From NCBI GenBank assembly GCA_963822705.1, contig CAWGIX010000006.1, positions 62,001 through 126,000 on the forward strand: a DNA stretch of 64,000 nt. The letters are read 5' to 3'. The position numbers and the translations under genes were made by a program. How positions within the stretch are numbered: the stretch's first letter is position 1; the number at the start of each line of letters is the position of its first letter. A model generated the notes under the pieces. That model did not search any database, was not told where the DNA came from, and saw only the letters and a list, made by a program, of their open reading frames with translations. Origin of the DNA: CAVRQM01 sp963822705. GTDB lineage: Bacteria; Pseudomonadota; Alphaproteobacteria; Acetobacterales; Acetobacteraceae. This document shows positions 18,137 through 27,007 of this stretch, piece by piece.

Positions 18137-18991
18137 TTACGATTCCCAGCTCGCCCAGCGCTTGCCGATCCAGAAGAACAGGACATAGATCGAAATCCCG
18201 ATCAGTGCCAGGATCAGGATGGTGGCAAAGAATTGCGGCATCCGGATCAGCGAGGAGTAGTAGGACAGGCGATTGCCGAGTCCCTCCGCGCCGCCCACCA
18301 TTTCCGCGCCGACCGCCGTCAGCAGCCCAAAGATCGAGCCGACCATCAGGCCGACGATGATCATCGGCAGCGCCATGGGGATGCGAATTTTCAAGAACAC
18401 CTGCAGCGTGTTGGCGCCGAACGAGCGTGCCAGCGCGATCTTTGCCAGGTCGGTTCGTCGGAACCCCGAAGCGGAGTTTATCATCACCATCGGCCCGACC
18501 GCGAGGGCCACGGCGATGATGCGCGGCTCCATGCCGAACCCGAAGCGCAAGATCAGCAGCGGCACCAGCGCCAGCATCGGCGTGGTCACCAGCAGCAGAA
18601 TATAGGGCGTGATGATCTTTTCCACGAACGGAAACTGCGTGATCACCGCCGCCAGCACGAAACCGATCGCGCCCCCGACGGCGAACCCGGAGAGCAGCTC
18701 GGTCAACGTCACCACCAGATGCGGCCAGATGAACCGCCAATCGGTATAGAGCGCCAGCGCGATCTTGCTCGGCGTAGGCAAGATGTATTGCGGCACCTGC
18801 ATCACCCGGAGCAGGATTTCCGCGCCGCCGATGATGAGCACGGCGACCAAGGCGATCGCGCCCGCCTCGAGCCAGTTTCGCACTCCCGGACCGCTGGTCA
18901 GCGCCGACCAGTTGGACAATCCAACTTCTTCGTGCTCGCCCGCGCCGTGCTCGAAACTCGGGATTTCCTCCTGCAACTGTCGGTCGAGCAT
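18137..18991 (-). CDS. ABC importer permease, SsuC/TauC/NrtB type
   Basis: A 284-residue inner-membrane protein with six predicted hydrophobic segments and the binding-protein-dependent transport EAA loop (region FGANTLQVFLKIRIPMALPM, about residues 186-205). The N-terminus has about 35 hydrophilic residues before the first helix. It is intact, with no frameshift. It would form a homodimer with the adjacent ATPase and the downstream binding protein to import a small anion or heterocycle. The ATPase stop lies five bases upstream, so translation is probably coupled. Confidence 0.85.
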   Translation of the reverse strand: MLDRQLQEEIPSFEHGAGEHEEVGLSNWSALTSGPGVRNWLEAGAIALVAVLIIGGAEILLRVMQVPQYILPTPSKIALALYTDWRFIWPHLVVTLTELLSGFAVGGAIGFVLAAVITQFPFVEKIITPYILLLVTTPMLALVPLLILRFGFGMEPRIIAVALAVGPMVMINSASGFRRTDLAKIALARSFGANTLQVFLKIRIPMALPMIIVGLMVGSIFGLLTAVGAEMVGGAEGLGNRLSYYSSLIRMPQFFATILILALIGISIYVLFFWIGKRWASWES

Positions 18992-18996
18992 TTTCG

Positions 18997-19860
18997 TCAG
19001 GGTTTTCCGTGGTGGATGGAGGCTTTTACCTGGAGCAGCGTCTCGATGAAATCCGGGGTGGTGGTCATCTCCAGCGTGCGCGGTCGCGGCAGGTCGATGG
19101 GGAAGATGCGCGACAGGCGGCCAGGACGTGCCGACAGCACGACGATGCGGTCGGCCAGAAAGATCGCCTCGGCGATGTTGTGCGTGACGAATACGACCGT
19201 CTTGCCGGTATCCATCCAGATTTCCTGGATCAGCAGGTTCATTTCGTCGCGGGTAAAGGCGTCCAGCGCGCCGAACGGCTCGTCCATCAGCAGTACCGAA
19301 GGGTTCACCGACAGGCTGCGCACGATCGAGGCGCGCTGCTGCATGCCGCCGGACAGCTCGCGGGGATATTTGTTTTCAAACCCCTGCAACCCGACGCGTC
19401 GCAGCAGTGCGGTCACGCGGTCGCGTCGCGTCGCCGCATTGACGCGCTTGATCTCGAACGGAAGCTCGATGTTGCGCAGCAGCGTACGCCAGGGCAAAAG
19501 GTTAGCGTCCTGGAAAATCATCGCAATGGAAGGGTGTGGCCGGACGATCGGCGCTCCATCCAGCAGGATGCGCCCGCTGGTCAGCGGATGCAGGCCGGAC
19601 ATGGCCCATAGCAGGGTGGACTTGCCGCAGCCGCTGGGACCGAGAACGCAAACCAGTTCGCCCTCGGCCACATCGAACGAGACGTCGGCGAGCGCCTGAA
19701 CCGTTCCGGTACGCGCCTTGTAGTTTTTGGTCGCGCCTTCGATGCGCAGTTTTGCGGTGGTAAGGGAAGGACGCGGCCGCGCCGTCAGGTCACCCTCCAC
19801 CCCTCTCTGCCTCCCGGCTACCTGCCTCTCGGCGCATGGCGGAGTGCGCAAGATGGGCAT
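18997..19860 (-). CDS. ABC importer ATPase, SsuB/TauB/NrtD type
   Basis: The ATP-binding subunit has Walker A GPSGCGKST, signature ELSGGMQQRASIVR, Walker B LLMDEPFGALDAFTR and the switch His in VFVTHNIAEA. The start at 19860 (MPILRTPP) is preferred over an upstream in-frame Met that would add 21 residues; even so about 40 residues precede the domain, so an internal start near the TTAKLRIEG segment is possible. The region 5' of it holds the divergent promoters for this operon and the Gfo/Idh/MocA gene at 19965. Confidence 0.85.
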   Translation of the reverse strand: MPILRTPPCAERQVAGRQRGVEGDLTARPRPSLTTAKLRIEGATKNYKARTGTVQALADVSFDVAEGELVCVLGPSGCGKSTLLWAMSGLHPLTSGRILLDGAPIVRPHPSIAMIFQDANLLPWRTLLRNIELPFEIKRVNAATRRDRVTALLRRVGLQGFENKYPRELSGGMQQRASIVRSLSVNPSVLLMDEPFGALDAFTRDEMNLLIQEIWMDTGKTVVFVTHNIAEAIFLADRIVVLSARPGRLSRIFPIDLPRPRTLEMTTTPDFIETLLQVKASIHHGKP

Positions 19861-19964
19861 TGCTTCGCGTCTGAATCGCGGTACGCTACGAAGGAGTGGT
19901 AGCGCTGTCAAGCACGCGCCCATGAACGCCGACTGCGGATGGCGCGGAAAAGGGGGGACAGGAC

Positions 19965-21065
19965 ATGTCGAACACGTTGCGCGTGCTGGTTGTCGGACTG
20001 GGCAACATGGGGCTGTCGCATGCCCGCGCCTACGACAAGCTCGACGGTTTTGCGATTTGCGGACTTTGCACGCGCGGCATTCGCGAACGCCACGACCTGC
20101 CGGCGAACTGGGGCAACATCCCCCGCTACGCCGAGTATTCGGAGGCCCTGGCCGAAACGCGGCCTGACGTGGTCTCGATCAATACCTGGTCGGACACCCA
20201 CGCCGGCTACGCGAAGCAGGCGTTTGCCGCCGGCGCGCACGTGTTCGTGGAAAAGCCGATTGCCGAGACTGTGGACGATGCTCAGGCCGTGGTGGATGCA
20301 GCTGTGGCGGCAGACCGCAAACTGGTGGTCGGCTACATCCTGCGCCATCACCCCTCCTGGGTAAAGTTTGTCGAGCTGGCGCGCACCCTGGGCAAGCCGC
20401 TGGCCATGCGGATGAACCTGAACCAGCAGTCCATAGGTCCCGCCTGGAACTGGCACAAGAATCTGATGGAATCTCTCTCGCCACTGGTCGATTGCGGGGT
20501 CCATTACGTCGACGTGATGTGCCAGATGACCGGTGCGAAGCCGGTACGCGTGCACGGCATCGGCGCTCGCCTGTCCGACGAGCTGTCGCCGGGCATGTAC
20601 AACTATGGCCACCTGCATGTCGTGTTCGACGACGGGTCAGTGGGCTGGTACGAGGCGGGCTGGGGCCCGATGATGAGCGAGATCGCCTATTTCGTAAAAG
20701 ACGTGGTGGGGCCGAAAGGTTCCGTCAGCATCGTCGCAACCGAGCAAGGAATGGCCGCGGACGAGGGTGCGGCCACCACCGCGTCGTCGGACATCGACAG
20801 CCACACAAAAACCAGCGCCATCCGCCTGCACCATGGCGCGCTGCGGCCGGACAACTCGCTGGCACAGCCTGATGAGATTTTTCGCATGGACGACGAGCCG
20901 GACCATAACGCGCTATGCGAGCGCGAGCAGGCGTTTCTGCTGCGCGCCATCCGCGAGGATATGGACCTGACCGATCACATGCAGGATGCGGTGAACAGCC
21001 TGAGAATCGTTCTGGCAGCCGACCGGAGCATCCGGACCGGCCAGGTGGTTTCGCTCGCCGGCTGA
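19965..21065 (+). CDS. Gfo/Idh/MocA-family oxidoreductase
   Basis: A 366-residue NAD(P)-dependent sugar or inositol dehydrogenase-like protein. The Rossmann motif VGLGNMGLSHARAYD lies at about residues 10-24, the conserved EKPIAET (Lys is the usual catalytic residue) at about 97, and the C-terminal half has the GFO_IDH_MocA_C-type beta-sheet with DCGVHYVDVM, whose Asp and His fit the second half of the active site. A GGGGGACAGGAC stretch gives a good ribosome-binding site. It is divergent from the ABC importer and convergent with the kinase gene. Together they suggest oxidation of an imported polyol, sugar or sugar acid, which is inference. Confidence 0.85.
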   Translation: MSNTLRVLVVGLGNMGLSHARAYDKLDGFAICGLCTRGIRERHDLPANWGNIPRYAEYSEALAETRPDVVSINTWSDTHAGYAKQAFAAGAHVFVEKPIAETVDDAQAVVDAAVAADRKLVVGYILRHHPSWVKFVELARTLGKPLAMRMNLNQQSIGPAWNWHKNLMESLSPLVDCGVHYVDVMCQMTGAKPVRVHGIGARLSDELSPGMYNYGHLHVVFDDGSVGWYEAGWGPMMSEIAYFVKDVVGPKGSVSIVATEQGMAADEGAATTASSDIDSHTKTSAIRLHHGALRPDNSLAQPDEIFRMDDEPDHNALCEREQAFLLRAIREDMDLTDHMQDAVNSLRIVLAADRSIRTGQVVSLAG

Positions 21066-21072
21066 GACCGGG

Positions 21073-21090
21073 CGCTCCGTTCCGGGAGCG
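21073..21090. terminator. Small hairpin between convergent genes
   Basis: Six-base arms CGCTCC (21073-21078) and GGAGCG (21085-21090) with a six-base loop lie exactly in the 25-base gap between the dehydrogenase stop and the kinase stop. It could act as a bidirectional terminator, but there is no U-tract on either side. Confidence 0.35.
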
Positions 21091-22590
21091 TCACCGGAGC
21101 GGCAGCTCGGCCATCAGATCCTTCGTGCGGTCGTACAGCGCGCGAAAAATCGCGAACTGACGATCATATAGCGAGCGCAACGCGGCGTTCGGTTCCGCCG
21201 TGCCGGTCTTGCGGTTCCACCGGCGCACCTCGTCCAGCGTGGCGGCGCCCGTAGCCATCGCGGCCAGCATGGCGTCCCCGAACGAGGCGCCGATGCTGCG
21301 TTCCGGCAATTCCTGCACCAGGCCGGTCACGTCGGAAACGGCCTGCAACCAGGTGGCGTTGCGGGTGCCGCCGCCGACTGCGACCACACGCCGCGGCGGC
21401 TCGCCGGCCTCGGCATAGGGCTGCATCAGATGACGCACGCCGCAGGCAATGCCCTCCAGCACCGCGCGGAACAAATGCCCCCGTGTGTGGGTCAGATTGA
21501 GGCCGAAGAACATTCCTTTCGCATTCGGGTCGTGGATCGGCGTGCGCTCGCCGGAGAAGTACGGCAGTGCCACAAGTCCGTCCGCGCCGGGCGGGATGGC
21601 AGCGGCATCCCGTGCCAGGACAGGCATCGCTTCGGCCGGCGGGAGTTCCCGCGCGAACTGCTCGCGGAACCAGTGGGTCAACGTGCCGCTGGTGGACAGG
21701 CCGGCAGCCGACGCATGTAGCCCGTCGATGATCCACGGCGCGTACCATAGCCGCCCGTCGCGCAGCGGGTTGGTCGTCACCAGAATGGTGAAAATTGTCG
21801 AGCCATACATCAGCATCATGTCCCCGGGCGCATGCACGCCGACCGAGAACGCCTCCGCCGCGGCATCGATGGTGCCCGCAATCACGCTGGTGCCGACCAA
21901 AAGTCCGGTCGCAGCGGCTGCCGCGTGTGTGATCTCGCCCACGACGGAGGTGGTCGAGACAAGCCGCGGCAGGCGCTCGGGCTCGATGATCCCCTGAGCG
22001 AGTGCGGAGTTCCAGCAGCGTCCGGCAATGTCGTACAGCGGCGCGAATCCGGCCGCGCTGTAGTGGTCGATCACTGCCTCGCCGGTCAGGCGCTGCACGA
22101 GATACGTGGTGCTGGTCACGATGCGAGCCGCGCGGTCGTAAATTTCTGGCCGATTGCGTCGCAGCCACAGGATTTTTGGTCCGACCGACTGCGAGGTCAG
22201 CAGATTGCCGGAGTCACGCAGCAGCCGCTCGGCGCCGATCCGCGCCGTCAGCTCCTCGATCTCGGCTGCCGCCCGCGTATCCACGCCGTAGAGCACTGCG
22301 TTGCACAGGGGCCGGCCGTCGGCGTCCACCGGCAACATGCACGGCCCGATGGCGCTGACGCCCAACGCACGCACTTCGGCGGCGGAAATGCGCGCCTCGT
22401 GCAAAAGCTGTTTCGTGATGGCGATGAGGTCGTCCCACCAATCCTCGTCAGGGCGATGCTCCGCCCAGCCGGGTTGCGGAACCAGCATCCTGTGCGGCCG
22501 CGCGGCGGTAGCCAGTAGCTGGCCATCCTCGCGGGTCAGCACGCCTTTCGACTCAAAAGTGCCGATGTCGATGCCGATGAACGCCGTCAT
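21091..22590 (-). CDS. FGGY-family carbohydrate kinase (xylulokinase-like)
   Basis: A 499-residue two-domain sugar kinase. The N-terminus FIGIDIGTFESKG is the phosphate-1 motif. PQPGWAEHRPDEDWWDD, GVSAIGPCMLPVD and GVDTRAA are typical of the FGGY N-domain, LSTSGTLTHWF and PYFSGERTPIHDPNAKG belong to the second domain, and VVAVGGGTRNATWLQAVSDV is the adenosine motif. Closest in style to xylulokinase or related ketose/polyol kinases; substrate not certain. The start at 22590 overlaps the stop of the M42 gene in an ATGA arrangement, so the two are translationally coupled. It phosphorylates an imported sugar, ketose or polyol with ATP in the cytoplasm. Confidence 0.85.
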   Translation of the reverse strand: MTAFIGIDIGTFESKGVLTREDGQLLATAARPHRMLVPQPGWAEHRPDEDWWDDLIAITKQLLHEARISAAEVRALGVSAIGPCMLPVDADGRPLCNAVLYGVDTRAAAEIEELTARIGAERLLRDSGNLLTSQSVGPKILWLRRNRPEIYDRAARIVTSTTYLVQRLTGEAVIDHYSAAGFAPLYDIAGRCWNSALAQGIIEPERLPRLVSTTSVVGEITHAAAAATGLLVGTSVIAGTIDAAAEAFSVGVHAPGDMMLMYGSTIFTILVTTNPLRDGRLWYAPWIIDGLHASAAGLSTSGTLTHWFREQFARELPPAEAMPVLARDAAAIPPGADGLVALPYFSGERTPIHDPNAKGMFFGLNLTHTRGHLFRAVLEGIACGVRHLMQPYAEAGEPPRRVVAVGGGTRNATWLQAVSDVTGLVQELPERSIGASFGDAMLAAMATGAATLDEVRRWNRKTGTAEPNAALRSLYDRQFAIFRALYDRTKDLMAELPLR

Positions 22591-23690
22591 AGGTCGAACC
22601 TGTCCCGATCGAGCGAGAAATCCGCGCCCATGTCGCCAATGCCGGCGATCAGCAGGCGGGCGAGCAATTCCAGGTCGCCGAGATCGCAAACCTCCATGGG
22701 CGAGTGCGAATAGCGCATGGGGAATCCCAGATCGAGGCAGGCCACGCCTTTCCCGACCAACTGGACGTAGGCGCTGTCGGTCAGCACGCCCACTTGCGCA
22801 CTGCGTTGCAACGGAATGTCCGATGCGGCTGCGACGCGCTGGAACAGATCGACGAGTGCCGGGTGTGGGATGAGCCCGTTCAGCGTGCCGCGGCCGTGAA
22901 AATTGTAAAGGCTCATTGTCGGACCGCCGCCCAGCCCGCACTCGCCGCGCCCGGCGAGGTCGGGGGTGTCGGTGGCCAGCATCAGGTCGAGCTGGATGGC
23001 GATATCCGGCTGCAGCGCCTCGGCCGCGATCATCGCCCCGCGCAGGTTGAACTCCTCCTGAACCGAGAACACGCAATGCACGGTCGCCGCCGGAGGTTTT
23101 GCGGCCAGCGCCCGCCCCACCTCCACCAGCACGGCGCAGCCAGCGCGATCATCCACCGATGTCCCGGCAATCCGGCTTGCTCCGATCTCCATGGCGCGCG
23201 GCGCATAGACTACCGGCGTGCCCACATCGATGCCGGCCGCGCGCACCTCCGCCGCGTCGCGCGCACCGATGTCGATGAACAGGTCGGCGACCGGGATCAC
23301 GCGGTGCCGATCCTCCGGCGGAGTGGCGTGATGGCTCTTGTGGCCGATCACGCCCAGGCGGTCGCGCCCCTCGCTTACGCAGCAGAGTACCGCCTGGGCC
23401 GCCAGCGCGCGTTCCGGCACCCCGCCCATTCGCTCGACCCGGAGCAGCCCGCCTGGCTCGACTCGGCGCACGACAAGTCCGAGTTGGTCCATGTGGGTGA
23501 ACAGCATCACCACGGGAGCCGCCGGATTTCCGCCCGGCAGGGTCAGAATCAGGTTGCCGGCGCGGTCGGTCCGCGCGTTTCCCAATCCGTCCAATGCGGC
23601 ACGAATGCGACGGCGCACGCGGCCCTCGTGGCCGGCAAGACCCGGAATCAGCATCAATTCCATCAGGAGCGCACGCAGCCGGTGAATCAC
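22587..23690 (-). CDS. M42-family metallopeptidase-like hydrolase (SgcX/FrvX-like)
   Basis: A 367-residue dinuclear-metal hydrolase. The ligands expected for M42 aminopeptidases are present in order: THMDQLG (His-x-Asp), TSVDDRAGC (bridging Asp), QEEFNLRGA (general-base Glu plus ligand Glu), then an Asp in IQLDLM and a C-terminal His in RYSHSPMEV. M42 proteins form tetrahedral dodecamers. Homologues named SgcX and FrvX occur in sugar-utilisation operons, and sgcX lies with sgcQ (BtpA family) in the Escherichia coli sgc operon, as here. Its true role in such operons is not established. Start GTG at 23690; a downstream Met is possible. Confidence 0.8.
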   Translation of the reverse strand: MIHRLRALLMELMLIPGLAGHEGRVRRRIRAALDGLGNARTDRAGNLILTLPGGNPAAPVVMLFTHMDQLGLVVRRVEPGGLLRVERMGGVPERALAAQAVLCCVSEGRDRLGVIGHKSHHATPPEDRHRVIPVADLFIDIGARDAAEVRAAGIDVGTPVVYAPRAMEIGASRIAGTSVDDRAGCAVLVEVGRALAAKPPAATVHCVFSVQEEFNLRGAMIAAEALQPDIAIQLDLMLATDTPDLAGRGECGLGGGPTMSLYNFHGRGTLNGLIPHPALVDLFQRVAAASDIPLQRSAQVGVLTDSAYVQLVGKGVACLDLGFPMRYSHSPMEVCDLGDLELLARLLIAGIGDMGADFSLDRDRFDL

Positions 23691-23809
23691 GGCGCAAGCT
23701 CTCTTGCGCGATGGCCGATCAGCTTCAAGGTTCCTTTGGACACCGGAGGAGCGGTTTGCAAAATAACCGCTGCCGCATACCTGTCAAATTCGGAGGGACA
23801 CATACCGCC

Positions 23810-24607
23810 ATGTTCAATTTTTTTCAGGGCAAGAAGAAGGTGGTCATCGGCATGGTGCATCTGCCGGCGTTACCTGGGACGCCGCTATTCGATGCCGCCG
23901 GCGGCATGGCGCACATCATCGATGCTGCGATGGCCGATATCGAGGCATTGCAGGACGGCGGCATCGATGCGGTGATGTTCGGAAACGAGAACGACAGGCC
24001 GTATTCTCTGAAAGCGCCTGGCGCCTCGGTCGCAGCGATGAGTGCCGCGGTCACCGCAGTAAAGCACGCAATTCGCGTGCCGTTCGGCGTGAACTATCTG
24101 TGGGACCCGGTGGCCAGCGTGGCGATCGCCTCGGCGACCGGGGCGCACTTCGTGCGGGAGATCTTTACCGGCGTGTATGCGTCCGACATGGGTTTTTGGG
24201 TGCCGGACTGCGACGCGGCGCTGCGGGCGCGGCGCGAACTGGGGCGGCCCGACCTGAAGCTGCTCTACAACATCAACGCCGAGTTCGCCGCCTCGCTGGA
24301 CACGCGGCCGATCGCGCTGCGTGCCCGCAGCGCCGTGTTTTCGTCGCTCGCCGATGCCATTCTGGTGTCCGGCCCGATCACCGGCACGGCGGTCGACCAG
24401 TCGGATTTGCGCAAGGTCCGGGAAGCGGTGACGGAGGTGCCGGTCCTGGCCAACACCGGCGTCACCGACGCGAATGTCGCGGACGTGCTGGCACTGGCCG
24501 ACGGATGCGTCGTCGGCACATTTTTGAAGGTGGACGGAAAGACTTGGAACAAGGTCGATCCGGCTCGCGTGCGCCGGCTCATGGAACGTGTCGCCGCACT
24601 GCGCTGA
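23810..24607 (+). CDS. BtpA/SgcQ-family protein
   Basis: A 265-residue predicted TIM-barrel protein with the N-terminal signature VIGMVHLPALPGTP, the IDAVMFGNENDRPY segment, GVNYLWDPVAS, the FVREIFTGVY block and the C-terminal TGVTDANVADVLALADG and GTFLKVDGKTWN, all characteristic of PF03437 (BtpA in photosystem I biogenesis, SgcQ in the E. coli sgc operon). The biochemical activity of the family is not clear; the barrel resembles phosphate-binding enzymes. A GGAGGGA ribosome-binding site lies 13 bases before the ATG. The gene is divergent from M42-FGGY and therefore shares its promoter region. Confidence 0.88.
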   Translation: MFNFFQGKKKVVIGMVHLPALPGTPLFDAAGGMAHIIDAAMADIEALQDGGIDAVMFGNENDRPYSLKAPGASVAAMSAAVTAVKHAIRVPFGVNYLWDPVASVAIASATGAHFVREIFTGVYASDMGFWVPDCDAALRARRELGRPDLKLLYNINAEFAASLDTRPIALRARSAVFSSLADAILVSGPITGTAVDQSDLRKVREAVTEVPVLANTGVTDANVADVLALADGCVVGTFLKVDGKTWNKVDPARVRRLMERVAALR

Positions 24608-24788
24608 TCGGCGCACCTCCTCAAGCCCGGTTCTGGCCAGCCTCTACGTGCCGACCTCCTCGCCATCACAGTATCTGCGCGGGCTGCCCCGACAGCGTCT
24701 CGCCTGCATCCACCTCCACCTGTCGGCCGTCTCTGCCGATTGGGCGCGACGGTCATCGCCGCTCACCCGACAATCCCGCCAAAGGGTG

Positions 24789-24817
24789 TTGACATGCTGT
24801 CCGTTCACGACTGTTCT
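24789..24817 (+). promoter_or_regulatory. Possible sigma70-type promoter before the Liv-type importer
   Basis: TTGACA at 24789-24794 is a perfect -35 hexamer; 17 bases on lies TGTTCT (24812-24817), a weak -10. It sits 39 bases before the binding-protein gene at 24856, whose GGGGGAGA ribosome-binding site is seen at about 24841. The remaining 180 bases back to the BtpA gene show nothing else. Confidence 0.4.
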
Positions 24818-24855
24818 AGAGCGAACAACGGTCTCAGACCCGGGGGGAGACATCC

Positions 24856-26109
24856 ATGCGCAATAGGCGTAGCGCCTTGAAATGTGCAGCACTCTGCACG
24901 GCGACCGTGTTGGCCGTCATGGCTGGCGGCAGTATTTCGGCCTTTGCGGCCAATAAGGAGCTGAAGATCGGCTTCGTCGGCGTCACCAGCGGTCCCGCCG
25001 CGGCCTGGGGCACTTCGAACGTCCGCTCGATGCAGACCCTCGCCGCCATGATCAACGATAGCGGCGGCGTGAAGATCGGCGATGACACCTACAACATCAA
25101 GATCGTCACCTTCGACGACCAGAAGGACCCCAAGCGCGCGATCGCCGGCATGGAGAAGATGGCGCAGGAAGGCATCCACTACGTCGTCGGCCCGAACGTC
25201 GACGACGGCGCCGCGGCGGTCCGGCCGGTCGCCGAAAAGAACGGGCATCATCTACTTCCCCTACGCTTTCCCGAAGGAGCTCTACACCAAGCCGGCCTCC
25301 AACGCGTGCTCGGCATGGTCGCGAACTACCAGTCGGGGCCGGCGATCTACAAATATCTGAAGGAGAAGAAGGGCGTGAAGACGGTCGCCTTCGTCGCCGC
25401 CAACGAGTCCGACCCGCTCAGCCAGCGCGACAGCGGCGTCGCCGCTGCCAAGGCGCTCGGCCTTGACGTCGTCGCCGACAAGGACACCTACGAGAACGAC
25501 ACGCGCGACTTCACGCCGGTGCTGACGCCGATCGTCAAGCTGAAGCCGGACCTGCTGGTGCTGTCCGGCGTGGCGCCCGGCGAACGCGCCGCTGCTGATC
25601 CGGTCGGCGCGGGAGCTCGGCTACAAGGGCATGATCTCGACCGAAACCGCGCAGGACGCCAAGGTGCTCGAAGGAAGGCGCCGGCGATCTCGCCAACGGC
25701 TTCATCTCGGTCGGCGGCGCCTCGACGCCGGAGATCCGTTCCAAGGCCATGGACGAGTTCATCGCGCGCTACACCAAGATGTTCGGCGAATACAACGACG
25801 AGTCGAACACCAAGGTCTACGCGCTCGCAATACATCGTCGACACGCTGAAGGCGGACCCGAAGGCGATCGACAATGTCGACGAGTTCAAGAAGACGATCG
25901 ACAACTTCTCGGCGCCCAATCCTTATCTAAAAGGGAACGAGGTGCTGAAATATGTCGGCATGACCTCGTTCGGGCAGAAGCGCCAGATCGCCGTGCCGCT
26001 GGTCGTCAACGAATACCAGGACGGCAAGTTCAAGACGTTGTTCGTCGGGACGTCGATTAGTCGAGCAGCCCGGCCTCCATTCTCCGCGAGGGCGCGGCTG
26101 CGGCCGTAG
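24856..26109 (+). CDS. LivK-type branched-chain amino acid/amide ABC substrate-binding protein (at least five frameshifts)
   Basis: A periplasmic binding protein of the type I fold with a signal peptide ending around AFAAN and family segments LKIGFVGVTSGPAAAWG, GPNVDDGAAAVRP, GMVANYQSGPAIYKYLKEKK, and, in other frames, IIYFPYAFPKELYTKPASN, MISTETAQDAKVLEG, MDEFIARYTKMFGEYNDESN, QYIVDTLKADPKAIDNVDEF. The frame changes at about 25244, 25305, 25590, 25675 and 25828, yet every fragment is well conserved. The likely full product is about 410 residues. It would capture an amino acid, urea or amide for the adjacent LivHMGF proteins. The C-terminus after VNEYQDGKFKTLFVG may also be shifted. Confidence 0.7.
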   Translation: MRNRRSALKCAALCTATVLAVMAGGSISAFAANKELKIGFVGVTSGPAAAWGTSNVRSMQTLAAMINDSGGVKIGDDTYNIKIVTFDDQKDPKRAIAGMEKMAQEGIHYVVGPNVDDGAAAVRPVAEKNGHHLLPLRFPEGALHQAGLQRVLGMVANYQSGPAIYKYLKEKKGVKTVAFVAANESDPLSQRDSGVAAAKALGLDVVADKDTYENDTRDFTPVLTPIVKLKPDLLVLSGVAPGERAAADPVGAGARLQGHDLDRNRAGRQGARRKAPAISPTASSRSAAPRRRRSVPRPWTSSSRATPRCSANTTTSRTPRSTRSQYIVDTLKADPKAIDNVDEFKKTIDNFSAPNPYLKGNEVLKYVGMTSFGQKRQIAVPLVVNEYQDGKFKTLFVGTSISRAARPPFSARARLRP

Positions 26110-26134
26110 CCCCCGCCGCTGGGAGCGCATCGCC

Positions 26135-27003
26135 ATGGAACAGGTCGTCGCCAACGGGCTCTATCTCGGCGCCCAGTACGCGCTGATCGCGCTCGGGCTG
26201 ACGCTGATCTTCGCGCTGATGAACGTGCTGAATTTCGCGCACGGGCAGATGTACGTGCTCGGCGGCTTCATCACCTATGAAGTCTATGGGCAGCTGGGCC
26301 TGCCCTTCATTCGTGGCGCTTGCCGCCTCCGCCGTGACGCTGGCCGTGCTCGGCGCGCTGGTCGAGCGTCTGCTGTTCCGCACCGTGATCAGGCGCAGCC
26401 TGCGCGAGGAGAGCACGATGCTGCTCGCCGCCGGCGTCGCCTTCTTCCTCGACGCGGTCATCCTGCTCCTGTTCGGCGAGAAGCAGCGCGGCGTGCCGAA
26501 GATCGTCACGGGCGTCTTCATCTCCGACAATCTGATCATGCCCTATGACCGGATCGTCGTGGCGGGCTTCGCGGCTTCTGTTCATCGTCGCCTTCATGCT
26601 GATCATGCAGTACACCAAGCCCGGACGCGCCATGCGGGCGCTGGCGCAGGATCGGGTCGCGGCGCAGCTGATGGGCGTGCAGGTCGACCTCTATTCGATG
26701 ATCGGCTTCGCGCTCGGCGCGATGCTCGCCGGCCTCGTCGGCGGCCTGCTGGTCACGATCACCGGCGTGAATTCCGGCATCGGCGGCCCGATCTCGATCA
26801 AGGCCTTCATGATGGTGATGATCGGCGGCGCCGGCGTGGTCGGCGGCGCGATCGCCGGCGGCTTCATCCTCGGCATGCTGGAGTCGGTCGGCCTGTCCGT
26901 GCTGCACGCCTACGGCGACATCACCTATCTCGTCATCTTCGCCGCCCTGATGGTCTTCCTCAGCATCCGCCCGAACGGACTGATGGGCAAGCCCTGGGGC
27001 TGA
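26135..27003 (+). CDS. LivH-type ABC permease (two frameshifts)
   Basis: An inner-membrane permease with the LivH opening NGLYLGAQYALIALGLTLIF and ALMNVLNFAHGQMYVLGG, then a shift at about 26312 (an extra T; expected LPFIVALAASA), the segment LAVLGALVERLLFRTVIRR, a second shift at about 26575, and the conserved C-terminal half with MRALAQDRVAAQLMGVQVD (EAA-like loop), GGPISIKAFMMVMIGGAGVVGG read over its length, and a stop at 27003. The rejoined length is about 289 residues, normal for LivH. The ATG at 26135 follows a GGGAG-type site 13 bases upstream. Both shifts are net +1. Confidence 0.75.
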
Positions 27004-27007
27004 GCGC

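Noticed and set aside
17948..19699. 583-codon plus-strand frame opposite the ABC importer genes
   Set aside because: The minus-strand frames contain Walker motifs and permease helices, so the plus frame is a shadow.
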